DNA from: Halanaerobium saccharolyticum | GTDB taxonomy: Bacteria; Bacillota; Halanaerobiia; Halanaerobiales; Halanaerobiaceae | Length of the DNA stretch: 64,000 nucleotides | Reading direction: 5' to 3' | Assembly: GCF_003259895.1 (NCBI RefSeq) | Contig: NZ_QLME01000011.1 | Location: forward strand, 1-64,000 | Shown: positions 35,226-44,680 of the stretch, piece by piece | How the letters are laid out: the number at the start of each line of letters is the position of its first letter | Numbering within the stretch: the first letter of the stretch is position 1 | Program-made: the position numbers and the translations under genes | Notes under the pieces: generated by a model | The model's input: only the letters and a program-made list of their open reading frames with translations | Told to the model about the DNA's origin: nothing | Databases searched by the model: none

Positions 35226-36767
35226 TTAAAAATAACTGTAAATCTGCTGCCAGAGTAAGAGAACTATCATAAAAATTGGAATCCATAACAACTGCATTGT
35301 AAAATCCTGATAAACAAAGTCATGCAGCTTTTTAGAAGCGTTAAAGATTGCATTATAGAAAAAAGTTTCAAAAATTTTCTCTGTATCAAATTTAACACTT
35401 TTGCGGCTCAGACCATATAAAAAGTTTAAAAACAGCTGCAGATAATTTTCCAGGGAAAGATTGCCCCGGGCTTCAACTTTAAAGCCCCTGTTATTATAAA
35501 ATAAATAGGCTGAAATCCCGAGATAAATCAGGATATCCCGCAGACCACTTAAAAGATGAAAATCTTTTTCCACCAGAGTAGATAAAATTTCACCGGGCAT
35601 CTCCGGCCAGAATCCAACTACAATAATTCCCAGCATTCCTGTCAGAAGAGCCAGAATATCGTGAGTATAAATTTGATAATGATTAAACCCCTGTTTTAAA
35701 TCAGCAAAAAAAGTGCTGTAGTCCTGATCCTTAATAAAAAGCCAGTAAAGAACTCTACCTGCATAGAGAAAACTTAAAAGCCCCAGCAGAAAGAAAACTG
35801 CTGTGGTCAGTAAACCAGGAGTCTGAGCAGATTTAATTAAATATTTACTATTATAACCGGCTGTGAAAACTACAGCTGCCAGAGAAGCAAAACTCAAAAT
35901 GGTAGCGGCTGAGGTAATCGGACGGCGGCTGACAGCATCTTTAAAATCATAAATAATCCTGGTCCCATATTCTCTCTGCCAGATACCACTGCTGATAAAG
36001 AGAGTAGTTTTGGCAAATCCATGGGCAATAATATGCAGCACCGCTCCATAAAAAGCATACTGACCTCCGGTACCGATGGCCAGAGCAATAAAACCCAGCT
36101 GACTGACTGTAGAATAAGCCAGCATAATTTTTAAATCAGCAGAACGCAGAGCCTGCCAGCCGGCATAAATAATCATTGCCAGTCCCAGCAGAAAAAGAAA
36201 AGTATTTCCAGTTTCCATCGGAATAATTTTCAGCAAAAATATGTAGCCCAGCTTAACTACCCAGCCGGATAAAATTGCACTAACCGGAGCCGGGGCCTCT
36301 GAGTGAATTGGAGGCAGCCAGAAATGAAATAAAAAGAGACCACTTTTCATCCCGATCCCCATAATTAACAAAAACTGCAGCGGCACCGAATCAATGACTC
36401 CAATCTCTGTATAACCAAAAGCGTTTGCCGCCAGGGCTCCAAAGAGCAGAATACTGCTGCCGCTGAACTGAATCACAAAATACTGGCGCACCAGCTTCCA
36501 GTCACTCCAGGCCAGCATAAAGGTAGTGGCCAGAGTTACCATCTCCCAGGCAAAAAGGAAGAAAAACCAGTCATTTGTTAAAACTACAACCAGGGTACTT
36601 AATAAATAAACTAAAGTCAGGGCATAATACCAGAACTTATTTTCCCTGATATAATTCCAGGCTGCCAGAGCTGTCATCAGAGTTAAAATCACTCCTACCT
36701 CAGCCAGCAGAGGAAAAAAACTTTCAAATTGAAAACTTACTAAAAACTGCTGCCAGATAACAGCCAT
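35226..36767 (-). CDS. Proton-conducting antiporter subunit, third ND5/MrpA-like copy
   Basis: A 513-residue complex I ND2/4/5-type membrane protein with about 14 helices. The helix-7 lysine region and the family signature LPPIHSEAPAPVSAILSGWVVKLGY are present, along with YSTVSQLGFIALAIG. It lacks the long C-terminal extension of a true MrpA; that function is taken by the two small genes at 40177-41161. It starts four bases after the preceding stop and ends the operon. Confidence 0.85.
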   Translation of the reverse strand: MAVIWQQFLVSFQFESFFPLLAEVGVILTLMTALAAWNYIRENKFWYYALTLVYLLSTLVVVLTNDWFFFLFAWEMVTLATTFMLAWSDWKLVRQYFVIQFSGSSILLFGALAANAFGYTEIGVIDSVPLQFLLIMGIGMKSGLFLFHFWLPPIHSEAPAPVSAILSGWVVKLGYIFLLKIIPMETGNTFLFLLGLAMIIYAGWQALRSADLKIMLAYSTVSQLGFIALAIGTGGQYAFYGAVLHIIAHGFAKTTLFISSGIWQREYGTRIIYDFKDAVSRRPITSAATILSFASLAAVVFTAGYNSKYLIKSAQTPGLLTTAVFFLLGLLSFLYAGRVLYWLFIKDQDYSTFFADLKQGFNHYQIYTHDILALLTGMLGIIVVGFWPEMPGEILSTLVEKDFHLLSGLRDILIYLGISAYLFYNNRGFKVEARGNLSLENYLQLFLNFLYGLSRKSVKFDTEKIFETFFYNAIFNASKKLHDFVYQDFTMQLLWIPIFMIVLLLWQQIYSYF

Positions 36768-36770
36768 ACT

Positions 36771-38303
36771 CTAACCTCCCAACACTAATTCTATATATCT
36801 TTCTACATTCATAATGCTCTCAATTGACATTCTAAGTGGTAAATCAAAAAATCTAAAACCAAGTCCAAAGCCAACAATAATTGCTGTATAGGCATAGGTA
36901 ATAAAGCTGACAATTTTTTCTCTGTATAAAACTGACAAAAGAGGTCTGCTGTAAATTTCTTCTCTTAAGTCATCCTCAGTTAATTTAACCTCTTCAAACC
37001 CTTTGGCTATGTAACGTAAATAATAGATAACAGCTGTCAGACTGCCAAAAATAACAATAAAGGCACCAAAATAACTGCGGGCCTCCAGAAAAGCCATTAA
37101 AACATACCATTTGCTGGCAAAACCAAGCAGGGGCGGCATTCCAATCATACTTAAAAGGAGGGCTATAAAAGCAATAAATACTGATCTGTTTCGTAAGCCT
37201 ACTCCCTTAAAATCTCGATAGGCATGGGAACGAGTATACTGAAGCAGATAACCACAGGCTACAAAAAGTCCGGCCTTCATAAACATGTGGCTGATAATAT
37301 GGAGCAGGCCTCCATAAAAACCGGCATCAGTATTCAGCATAATTACTGCTGTAATCATTCCAATATGGCCGATGCTGGAATAACCCAACAGCCGCTTAAT
37401 ATTATTGGACTGCAGGGCAAAAACATGACCAAAAAAGGAAGAAAGCAGAGCCAGATCAAGCAGCAGCACATTTAAATTTAAAGCCACCAGGGTTTCAAAA
37501 CCAATTACAGTCCAGAAAAGCCTGATAAAAATATATAGATAAACCTTTGACAGCACACCTGATAAAACCGCAGTCACCGGTGAAGGTGCAGTATCATAAC
37601 TTTTGGGCAGCCAGAACAGAAAAGGAAATATCCCCATTTTGATTAGAATTGCTGTCAGAAAAATAGCTGAAATAAAAAGTTGAATCCCGCTTTCCAGGGA
37701 AGCAAAATTTTGAGAGATATCTGCCATATTTAGAGTTCCCAGATTGAAATAAATCAAAAGCACACCCAGGAAAAAAAGCAGCCCGGCCAGAACATTATAA
37801 ATTAAATATTTAATTGCTGCCGCACTGGCTTCCTGGCTTCTTTTAAAACCAATCAGCGCACCTGAAGTTATAGTCAGCATCTCTATAAAAACATAAATAT
37901 TAAACATATCTGCAGTTAAAACAACCCCCATCGAGGCAGCTGTTATTAAAAAATAAAGCACATAATATTTACCCTCGTGGTGTCCAATATAACCAATAGA
38001 ATAAATAACTATCAGAAAAAGGCTTACAGCTGTAATTACAGCAAATAAAAGACTCAGACCATCCATTGCCAGAGTAATCCCAAGTGGTGGATGCCAGCCT
38101 CCAAGATAATACTGCAGAAAAAAATCTCCCTCTCTGAGGCTTTGAAAGTTATTTATTATAATACTTATAATTAAATATGATTCCAGTAAAATTCCGAGCA
38201 ATACAAAAAAGCGCCTTAATTTAGCATTAATCAGATCAATAAAGGGAATCAAAAAGGCCGTACCCAGAGGAACTAAAATCAAAAATAAAATTCTAATATC
38301 CAT
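36771..38303 (-). CDS. Proton-conducting antiporter subunit, second MrpD-like copy
   Basis: A 510-residue ND4-like subunit, clearly a duplicate of the preceding gene product: both share FIEMLTI/FIEAITI, FLFWLPKSYDTAPSPVTAVLSGVLSKVYLYI and YSSIGHIGMI. It should form one ion channel of the antiporter. The pair differ mainly at the N-terminus and in loops. Confidence 0.88.
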   Translation of the reverse strand: MDIRILFLILVPLGTAFLIPFIDLINAKLRRFFVLLGILLESYLIISIIINNFQSLREGDFFLQYYLGGWHPPLGITLAMDGLSLLFAVITAVSLFLIVIYSIGYIGHHEGKYYVLYFLITAASMGVVLTADMFNIYVFIEMLTITSGALIGFKRSQEASAAAIKYLIYNVLAGLLFFLGVLLIYFNLGTLNMADISQNFASLESGIQLFISAIFLTAILIKMGIFPFLFWLPKSYDTAPSPVTAVLSGVLSKVYLYIFIRLFWTVIGFETLVALNLNVLLLDLALLSSFFGHVFALQSNNIKRLLGYSSIGHIGMITAVIMLNTDAGFYGGLLHIISHMFMKAGLFVACGYLLQYTRSHAYRDFKGVGLRNRSVFIAFIALLLSMIGMPPLLGFASKWYVLMAFLEARSYFGAFIVIFGSLTAVIYYLRYIAKGFEEVKLTEDDLREEIYSRPLLSVLYREKIVSFITYAYTAIIVGFGLGFRFFDLPLRMSIESIMNVERYIELVLGG

Positions 38304-38306
38304 TAA

Positions 38307-39842
38307 TCAACCTCCCAGAACAAGCTCAATATATTTCTGCGGATTTAACAGTTCAAAAATTGCTGTATTAATTGGCATTTCAAAGATTTTATAACTCAGG
38401 CCAAAGAAAATAATCAGCAGGGTAAAAAGATAGATAACATTTTTCATGATATTTGTAGATTTAAAGAATGCTTTTAAAGAAATCAGTTCTTCCCGCAGAG
38501 TTTTGCTCTCTGTTTTTACGGTCTCATAGGCCTGCGAAATATAACGCAGATAATAAATAAGGGCAATTATACTCCCGGCTCCAACTACAAATGCACCAAA
38601 ATAATGACGGGCTTCTAAAAAAGCAAGCAGTACAAACCACTTACTGACAAAACCAATCAGCGGCGGCATTCCAATTGTTCCCAGACAAATAATTATAAAA
38701 GAAATAAAGACCAGCCTGTTTTTATGTCCAATTCCTTTCAGGTCATCTATATGATGAGAAAGGGTCGTTCTGAGCAGATAGCCGCTGCTTAAAAAGAGCC
38801 CGGACTTCATCAGCATGTGGGCAATAATATGCAGCAGACCTCCATAAAAGGCCGCTTCTGTATTCAGCATTAATACTGCTAAAATCATACCTATATGACC
38901 GATGCTTGAATAAGCAAGCATTTTCTTTAATTCGTCTGCCTGCAGGGCAAAAACATGGCCGATCAGGCTGGAAACTAAGGCCAGATCCAGCACAAAAGCA
39001 CTTAAATGCAGCTCCACTAAAAAATCAAAGGCAATCATCGTCCAGAATAAACGCATAAATATGTAAAGGTAAACCTTTAACAGCACTCCCGAAAGCAGAG
39101 CACTGATCGGTGCCGGACAGGCACTGTGAGCCCGGGGCAGCCAGAAATGAATCGGGAAAATCCCCAGCTTAATCAGCACGGCCAGCAGAAAGAAAATAAT
39201 AATTGTTAACTGCATCGGTGTAGAAATCAGACCGAAATTTTCAGCTACTGCAGCCATTTTCAGAGTTCCCAGGTTAAAATAAATCAGGATAATTGAAATA
39301 AAGAAAAATACGCCCCCGGTAATTCCATAAAATAAATACTGCATCGCAGCTCTGGTCGTCTTCTCTGTTTTATTAAAAGAAATTAAAGGAGTTGTAAAAA
39401 TCGTGATAGCCTCAATAAATAAATACAATGTAAAAAGATCTGCAGTTAAAATACTGCCCTGAATCGAAGCTAAAACCAGAAAAAAGAGAGCAAAATATCG
39501 ATTTTCCTTATCTCTAATATACTGGGTTGAAAAAATGACTATTAAAAATACAACCGCTGTCACAATTAAAGAAAATAAAAGGCTTAGATTATCCATTGCA
39601 AAATTAATTACAAACGGACTATCACTATAACCCATCGTGGACTGCAGAAAAAAATCAGAGTTTTTAACTGCTTCAAAATTAAATATAAATAGTGAAAAGA
39701 CTAAATAAAGCTCGACACCTGCTCCGACAACTGCCAGAGAATTTCGAGCTCGCTGATTAAAAGCAGAACTAAAATACATAATCACTGCTAAGCCAGCCGG
39801 CAGCACAATCAATAAAATAAGTTCAATATTCATCCAGCTCAT
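38307..39842 (-). CDS. Proton-conducting antiporter subunit D (MrpD/MbhH-like)
   Basis: A 511-residue ND4-like membrane subunit with LPRAHSACPAPISALLSGVLLKVYLYI and YSSIGHIGMILAVLML. In the Mbh arrangement this is subunit H, directly after the C-type subunit, with which it overlaps by one base. Confidence 0.9.
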   Translation of the reverse strand: MSWMNIELILLIVLPAGLAVIMYFSSAFNQRARNSLAVVGAGVELYLVFSLFIFNFEAVKNSDFFLQSTMGYSDSPFVINFAMDNLSLLFSLIVTAVVFLIVIFSTQYIRDKENRYFALFFLVLASIQGSILTADLFTLYLFIEAITIFTTPLISFNKTEKTTRAAMQYLFYGITGGVFFFISIILIYFNLGTLKMAAVAENFGLISTPMQLTIIIFFLLAVLIKLGIFPIHFWLPRAHSACPAPISALLSGVLLKVYLYIFMRLFWTMIAFDFLVELHLSAFVLDLALVSSLIGHVFALQADELKKMLAYSSIGHIGMILAVLMLNTEAAFYGGLLHIIAHMLMKSGLFLSSGYLLRTTLSHHIDDLKGIGHKNRLVFISFIIICLGTIGMPPLIGFVSKWFVLLAFLEARHYFGAFVVGAGSIIALIYYLRYISQAYETVKTESKTLREELISLKAFFKSTNIMKNVIYLFTLLIIFFGLSYKIFEMPINTAIFELLNPQKYIELVLGG

Positions 39843-40177
39843 CAGTCATTCAGCCCCTCTATTTTCTCTCGATCAATAGTACCACTAAATTTATTTAATT
39901 CTATAATTAGGGTTAAAAGTAAAGCAGCTGTACTGGCTCCAATTACAATTCCGGTTAAAGTCAGGGCCTGGGGGACTGGATCATTAAACTTTGTCATTTC
40001 TTCTCCCATTTTATGAATCGCTACTTCTCCCCCAATATCAGAAAAAGAAATAACCCAGAAAAAAACAGCTGCTTCCATTAGATTTAAACCGATTACATTT
40101 TTAATTAAGTTTGTTTTCATAACCAGAGCGTAAAAACCAATCATAAAGAGGATAATAAAAACTAAATTAGTAAACAT
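39842..40177 (-). CDS. Antiporter subunit C (MrpC/MbhG, NuoK-like)
   Basis: A 111-residue three-helix protein of the NuoK family. GLNLMEAAVFFWVI is the family glutamate helix, and DPVPQALTLTGIVIGASTAAL is the conserved third helix. One-base overlaps to both neighbours show tight co-translation. Confidence 0.92.
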   Translation of the reverse strand: MFTNLVFIILFMIGFYALVMKTNLIKNVIGLNLMEAAVFFWVISFSDIGGEVAIHKMGEEMTKFNDPVPQALTLTGIVIGASTAALLLTLIIELNKFSGTIDREKIEGLND

Positions 40178-40956
40178 TAAAAATCCTCCTCAAAAGTTTT
40201 TTGAATCATACTGTAGAAAATAATAGCCAGTCCTGCACCAACTTTAAAACCTACCCCGATATTAATATAGGGAATACTGCCGGCAGAAATCAGAGTCCCT
40301 GTTTCTGCAGTTAAAAAACCTAAATTATGCAAAAAGGCACCTTCCATAAATATTCCTGCCAGACCCAGACCTAAAAAAGTCAGAGCTCCACCTGTCTCCA
40401 GAGCAGTCTTAGTCTGGGGACTGTAGCGTCGGTAGTCAAAGGCACTACCATAAACAATACTAAAAATAATTGAAATAGCAGCCAGAATTACTCCTCCCTG
40501 AAAACCTCCACCAGGTGTTAAGTGGCCGTGGGTAATAACATAAAGACCAAACAGGGCAATAAATGGAGTCATAATCCCTAAGGTTCTTTTGACAATAAAA
40601 GACAGCCCTTTTGAAGAAACAGGCAGCATTTTCCGGGATAAAATAAGGACAATCCCACTGACCGCTCCAAAAATAACCGTACTCTCTCCCAGTGAATCAA
40701 AAGCACGATAATCATAAAGAACCGCAGTAATTAGGTTAAGAGAACCTGTATCCTTAAGTCCGGATTCAATTATATAATTAGAAAGGCCTACATTTAAGCC
40801 TTCATATCCAGGCATCAAAGAAAAATTTTGATAAAGGGCAAAAGCAACTCCTGCCAGCACCACTGAGATTAAAGTTTTTTTCATTAATTTATTCAAGCTT
40901 TCCACCTCCGGCTGAGTTTCAGTCGGAATCTCCATGTCTAATCTGACTGATTGCAC
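40177..40956 (-). CDS. Fused MbhE-MrpB antiporter subunit
   Basis: A 259-residue protein uniting two normally separate pieces: an MbhE-like N-terminal part (about 20-110; the TAVLYDYRAFDSLGES segment equals the end of MrpA) and an MrpB part (about 115-255; GLYVITHGHLTPGGGFQGGVILA). The start is uncertain: a GTG at 40956 or an ATG at 40935, neither with a clear SD, and both inside the end of the previous gene. Confidence 0.85.
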   Translation of the reverse strand: MQSVRLDMEIPTETQPEVESLNKLMKKTLISVVLAGVAFALYQNFSLMPGYEGLNVGLSNYIIESGLKDTGSLNLITAVLYDYRAFDSLGESTVIFGAVSGIVLILSRKMLPVSSKGLSFIVKRTLGIMTPFIALFGLYVITHGHLTPGGGFQGGVILAAISIIFSIVYGSAFDYRRYSPQTKTALETGGALTFLGLGLAGIFMEGAFLHNLGFLTAETGTLISAGSIPYINIGVGFKVGAGLAIIFYSMIQKTFEEDF

Positions 40957-41161
40957 TCATAAAGATTGCTGTATTTAGTCCAGCCCCAATAACTGCTTCT
41001 GCTAAAGCTACATCTGCAGCTTTATGGAGCAGATATAGAGCTGTTAAAATTAAAGAAAATATAGATAAAAAAATTATAGAAATCAGTTCTTCATCAAAAC
41101 GCACCGCCATCAAAGCTGAAAAAACTAAAAAAACAACTAAAATTATCTCAAGCACTGCCAT
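40919..41161 (-). CDS. DUF4040 antiporter subunit (MbhD-like)
   Basis: An 80-residue three-helix protein (LHKAADVALAEAVIGAGLNTAIF) corresponding to the DUF4040 part of MrpA, here encoded separately as in Mbh complexes. It starts one base before the G subunit's end. Confidence 0.85.
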   Translation of the reverse strand: MAVLEIILVVFLVFSALMAVRFDEELISIIFLSIFSLILTALYLLHKAADVALAEAVIGAGLNTAIFMSAISQIRHGDSD

Positions 41162-41502
41162 TAAACATCTCTCCCCAGATAATCAGAATAAGCATCAATC
41201 TCATATTCTTTTGGTAGAGCAATCTCTCTTTTGTAAGAAGCCCTGGCAATAGCGTGAGTTGCCATCGGATTGGAAAAAAGAAAAAAGATCCCAATCAAAA
41301 TAATTTTGGCACTTAAAAAGAAATCCCAGACATAAATTGCAGTACCCATGGTCACTAAAACTGCAGATATTGTCAGCACCACAGCTCCAGCATGAATCCG
41401 GGTATAGACATCAGGAAATCTCAGCAGCCCCAGTACAGTTACTATTGCAAAAGCGGATCCAGTTATCATTAAAAAATAGGCAGCTATTAATCTAATTGGC
41501 AT
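41161..41502 (-). CDS. Antiporter subunit G (MrpG/MbhC)
   Basis: A 113-residue three-helix protein with LGLLRFPDVYTRIHAGAVVLT, the MrpG/PhaG signature. It overlaps its neighbours by one base each. Confidence 0.92.
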   Translation of the reverse strand: MPIRLIAAYFLMITGSAFAIVTVLGLLRFPDVYTRIHAGAVVLTISAVLVTMGTAIYVWDFFLSAKIILIGIFFLFSNPMATHAIARASYKREIALPKEYEIDAYSDYLGRDV

Positions 41503-41759
41503 TATCTATACAGCTCCCCGTGTTCAAAGTATTTAGCATAAATCAACATATCAATAAATAACAAAACAGCATAAGCCAGCACAATATCTACCAGTAAACT
41601 AATATCATATTCTAAAGCAATCATCAGCATCACCAGAGACATAAAAATTCCAATTGTATCAGCACCGATCAGCCTGTCTGTAATAGTCGGTCCCACAACT
41701 ACTCTGTAAGAGACTATGATTGAAAGTATAGTGAAAAAAATAGCAAAGCCCATAATCAT
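41502..41759 (-). CDS. Antiporter subunit F (MrpF/MbhB)
   Basis: An 85-residue three-helix protein with VVGPTITDRLIGADTIG, the MrpF/PhaF signature. It overlaps the E gene by four bases (ATGA type). Confidence 0.92.
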   Translation of the reverse strand: MIMGFAIFFTILSIIVSYRVVVGPTITDRLIGADTIGIFMSLVMLMIALEYDISLLVDIVLAYAVLLFIDMLIYAKYFEHGELYR

Positions 41760-42262
41760 CTAAAAATCACTCCTACCCAGCGCTCAAAACGAGCAATTAT
41801 TTTCTTTTTCATCTCAGCCTCTTCCACTGTTTCTACATCAATCCAGTGAATATAGTAGGCACTTTCGCTTCGATCATAATCGAGAGTTAATGTTCCTGGA
41901 GTTAAAGTAATTAGATTGGCCAGCAGACTCAAACCCGTAATATCGGTCAGTTCAGTCTTTACTTTTACGATCCCAGGATTAAAGGAAGGATTTTTTTCAA
42001 AAACATGTTTAGATACTTTGAGGGCAGCGGTTATTGCTTCATAAAAAAATACAGGAATAAATAATAATAAAAGTGCCAGCTTCCGCAGATAGTGATACCA
42101 GGGAAGTTTGCGGTGAACTTCCCTGAAAAGCATATCACTAAAAAATAAGGTTACCAGAAGTGAAGCTGCACTGCCTATTATTAAAACATCTACCGTGATT
42201 CTTCCTGCAAAAATAAACCAGACAATTAATAAAAAGATAAAGGCAGAAAATTTCTGCAGCAT
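41756..42262 (-). CDS. Antiporter subunit E (MrpE/MbhA)
   Basis: A 168-residue protein with two or three N-terminal helices and a soluble C-terminal part (LANLITLTPGTLTLDYD is the MrpE signature). It is the first gene of the nine-gene operon, which moves Na+ (or another cation) against H+ across the cytoplasmic membrane. GGAGG precedes the ATG. Confidence 0.92.
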   Translation of the reverse strand: MLQKFSAFIFLLIVWFIFAGRITVDVLIIGSAASLLVTLFFSDMLFREVHRKLPWYHYLRKLALLLLFIPVFFYEAITAALKVSKHVFEKNPSFNPGIVKVKTELTDITGLSLLANLITLTPGTLTLDYDRSESAYYIHWIDVETVEEAEMKKKIIARFERWVGVIFR

Positions 42263-42279
42263 TTAAACACCTCCAACCA

Positions 42280-43446
42280 TTATTTTAACGCACTCTTATA
42301 AATCTTTAAGACATCTTCTTTACCTAATTTAACAAAATTACCAATCGGGCCATTTTCAGTAGCCTTTTCAGCCATTTCTTCCAGACGGTCAGCAGGAATC
42401 TCAAGTTCCTCTAAAGTAACCGGGAGGCCAATTGAGCTAAAGAATTCCTTTGTCTTTTTAATTCCCTGACGGGCAGTCCATTCTAAATCTTTAAAATCAG
42501 GTTCTACATCCCAGACCCGCACCGCAAACTGGGCAAAACGCTCCAGATCATGCTGATAAACATAGTTCATCCAGGCCAGGAAAACAACTGCCAGACCAGC
42601 GCCATGGGCAACATCGTAAATTCCACTCAACTCATGTTCTATACCGTGGGAGGACCAGTCTTCTTCTCTGCCGGTACCTAAAAGATTATTGTGGGCAATT
42701 GTACCTGTCCACATAATCTCAGCCCGGGCCGCATAATCTTCATTATTCTCCAGTGCTTGGGGCACATTCTTAATAATTGTTTTTAAAGCTGACTCGGATA
42801 ATCTATCTGTTAGTTCTACATTTTCGGTATTGGTAAAATATCTCTCCATAATGTGAGCCATAATATCTGCTGCCCCACAGGCTGTCTGATAATCCGGCAG
42901 GGTAAAGGTAAGCTCGGGATTCATAATTGCAAACTGAGGTCTAATTAAATCAGATCCAATATCCCTTTTATACATTCCCTCCATTTTTGTTACTACCGCA
43001 GCTCCACTGGATTCACTTCCAGCAGCAGGAATAGTTAAAACAACTCCAATCGGCAGAGCTTCATTAATTTCTGCTTCTCTGGTAAAGAAATCCCAGACAT
43101 CACCATCATAAAAATAACCAACAGCAATTGCCTTGGCAGAATCAATAACACTTCCTCCACCAACAGCCAAGATAAAATCTACTTTTTCTTCCCTGGCCAG
43201 CTCAATCCCTTCTTTAACCAGTGACAGTTTGGGGTTAGCTTCCACTCCACCCAGCTCAACATAGTCAACACCGGCCTTTTCCAGAGATTTAACTACTTTA
43301 TCATAGGTTCCATATTTTTTAATGCTGCCGCCACCATAATGAAGCAGCACCTTATATCCATGTTCGGCTGTATGTTCCCCAACTTCTTTTTCTGTATCTT
43401 TACCAAAAATAATTTTTGTAGTGTTTTGAAAAGTAAAATTTTCCAT
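42280..43446 (-). CDS. Iron-containing butanol-type alcohol dehydrogenase (YqhD/BDH family)
   Basis: A 388-residue iron alcohol dehydrogenase of the NADPH-dependent butanol dehydrogenase branch (LHYGGGSIKKYGTYD, LAVGGGSVIDSAKAI, HGIEHELSGIYDVAHGAG). It reduces a broad range of aldehydes. It lies just upstream of the antiporter operon (18 bases to mrpE), and some readthrough between them is likely. A cre-like box is about 100 bases upstream of its start. Confidence 0.92.
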   Translation of the reverse strand: MENFTFQNTTKIIFGKDTEKEVGEHTAEHGYKVLLHYGGGSIKKYGTYDKVVKSLEKAGVDYVELGGVEANPKLSLVKEGIELAREEKVDFILAVGGGSVIDSAKAIAVGYFYDGDVWDFFTREAEINEALPIGVVLTIPAAGSESSGAAVVTKMEGMYKRDIGSDLIRPQFAIMNPELTFTLPDYQTACGAADIMAHIMERYFTNTENVELTDRLSESALKTIIKNVPQALENNEDYAARAEIMWTGTIAHNNLLGTGREEDWSSHGIEHELSGIYDVAHGAGLAVVFLAWMNYVYQHDLERFAQFAVRVWDVEPDFKDLEWTARQGIKKTKEFFSSIGLPVTLEELEIPADRLEEMAEKATENGPIGNFVKLGKEDVLKIYKSALK

Positions 43447-43546
43447 AATAAATAACCTCCCGCTAATTTGATTCTTAAATGAATAAAAACTGAATTAAAT
43501 CAAAACTGATGCTTAAAATTAAAACTGAGTTTTTAAATTCTTCCCC

Positions 43547-43560
43547 TGAAAATGTTTTCA
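43547..43560. promoter_or_regulatory. cre-like palindrome upstream of the butanol-type dehydrogenase
   Basis: TGAAAATGTTTTCA fits the CcpA consensus TGWAANCGNTNWCA with one mismatch (T for C), and the flanking C and G extend the palindrome. Carbon-catabolite control is inferred only. Confidence 0.35.
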
Positions 43561-43627
43561 GACTAGAAATAGTTACTTATTTAGATTATATCATAACCTT
43601 TTTACATAATTCCATTAATTATAGAAA

Positions 43628-44680
43628 TTAGTTAGAATTATTTTCTCGATTTTCATCATCTGCCGCAGATTCTTCATTTTCCCCGTCAGAATCTTCATCT
43701 TCTTCCAGCAGTTCTCCCCCGAGTTCTCCTACATTTTCTCCAAATTCCTGAACTCTATTATAAAAATTGGTCAGCAGTTCCGGGCGATCGGTCACATAAC
43801 CATCTGCACTAAACCAGGAAAATATTTTAAGCTGCCAGGAGCGGTTAATTACATAGGGAAATACAAATAAGCCTCTTTTGTGAGCAGCCCCAATATACCA
43901 GGGGAAACTCACATGACCTTTAGGTCCAATTCCATCGGCAACTTCCTCGGTTATATCAAGCCAGCCCTGCCAGCGCCTGGGCGAAACAAAATTTCTTCTG
44001 GTCAGCAAAATTCGGGGAGACTCCGGTCTTAATTCGGAAAGCCTCTGTAAAGCCGCCGGGGAAAAGGAAAGAAAAAGAATCCGGGGAGGCTCAGCTTCTG
44101 CCTCAAAAATTTCATTTTCTTCCAGGGCAGCTGCAATTTCTTTTTCAATTCCTTCATATAAATAGGGACTTTTTAGCTCGAGTGCAAGTCCAACCCCCGT
44201 ATTCACAGGATCTACAAAGTCCAGTACTTCTTCTAAAGTAAGTATTGTCAGCTGACTGTAGGAATCTCTGGCCCGCTGAGGATGGCTGATATTAAACCAG
44301 GCACCATAATTTAAACTCTTAAGTTCCTCTAAAGTGAAATTCTGCAGTTCATAATTTTCTCGCTCCGGAAACACGGTTTTAGCATTGGTTAAACGCAGGA
44401 GATTGGTGTCATGAAAAATAACCAGCTCCTCATCTTTAGTCCACTGTACATCGAGCTCAATGTAGTCAATTCCGCTTTCGAGCGCAGTTTTAATTGCAGG
44501 AAGAGTTGACTCAGGGGCTGTATATGATGCCCCCCGGTGAGCCACCAGCACAGGATAATCAAAATTATATTTTTCAATAATTTCTTTTCCCAGTCTAGAA
44601 GGTCGAATTAAATAATAAAATTCAAAATAAATAAAGGCAAGTATTAAAATTATGGCCGAAACAATTATAAAGTATTTAAT
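43628..44680 (-). CDS. Membrane-anchored glycerophosphodiester phosphodiesterase with probable ATT start
   Basis: The catalytic TIM-barrel (LVAHRGASYTAPEST, ELDVQWTKDEELVIFHD, LALELKSP) releases glycerol-3-phosphate from glycerophosphodiesters. The first standard start in frame is a GTG at 44551, which would begin inside the first strand. The frame stays open upstream for 43 more codons, encoding a membrane helix (IIVSAIILILAFIYFEFYYL) and a short linker, up to an ATT at 44680 placed seven bases after GGGAGG. No ATG, GTG or TTG exists in that stretch. The ATT overlaps the stop of the LtaS-like gene. The tail is acidic (EEDEDSDGENEE). With the longer start the protein has 350 residues. Confidence 0.8.
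   Translation of the reverse strand: MKYFIIVSAIILILAFIYFEFYYLIRPSRLGKEIIEKYNFDYPVLVAHRGASYTAPESTLPAIKTALESGIDYIELDVQWTKDEELVIFHDTNLLRLTNAKTVFPERENYELQNFTLEELKSLNYGAWFNISHPQRARDSYSQLTILTLEEVLDFVDPVNTGVGLALELKSPYLYEGIEKEIAAALEENEIFEAEAEPPRILFLSFSPAALQRLSELRPESPRILLTRRNFVSPRRWQGWLDITEEVADGIGPKGHVSFPWYIGAAHKRGLFVFPYVINRSWQLKIFSWFSADGYVTDRPELLTNFYNRVQEFGENVGELGGELLEEDEDSDGENEESAADDENRENNSN

Noticed and set aside
44389-44577. Short overlapping frame at the 5' end of the glycerophosphodiesterase
   Set aside because: It is a shadow in another frame; the catalytic frame itself extends upstream with a membrane helix and a good SD.
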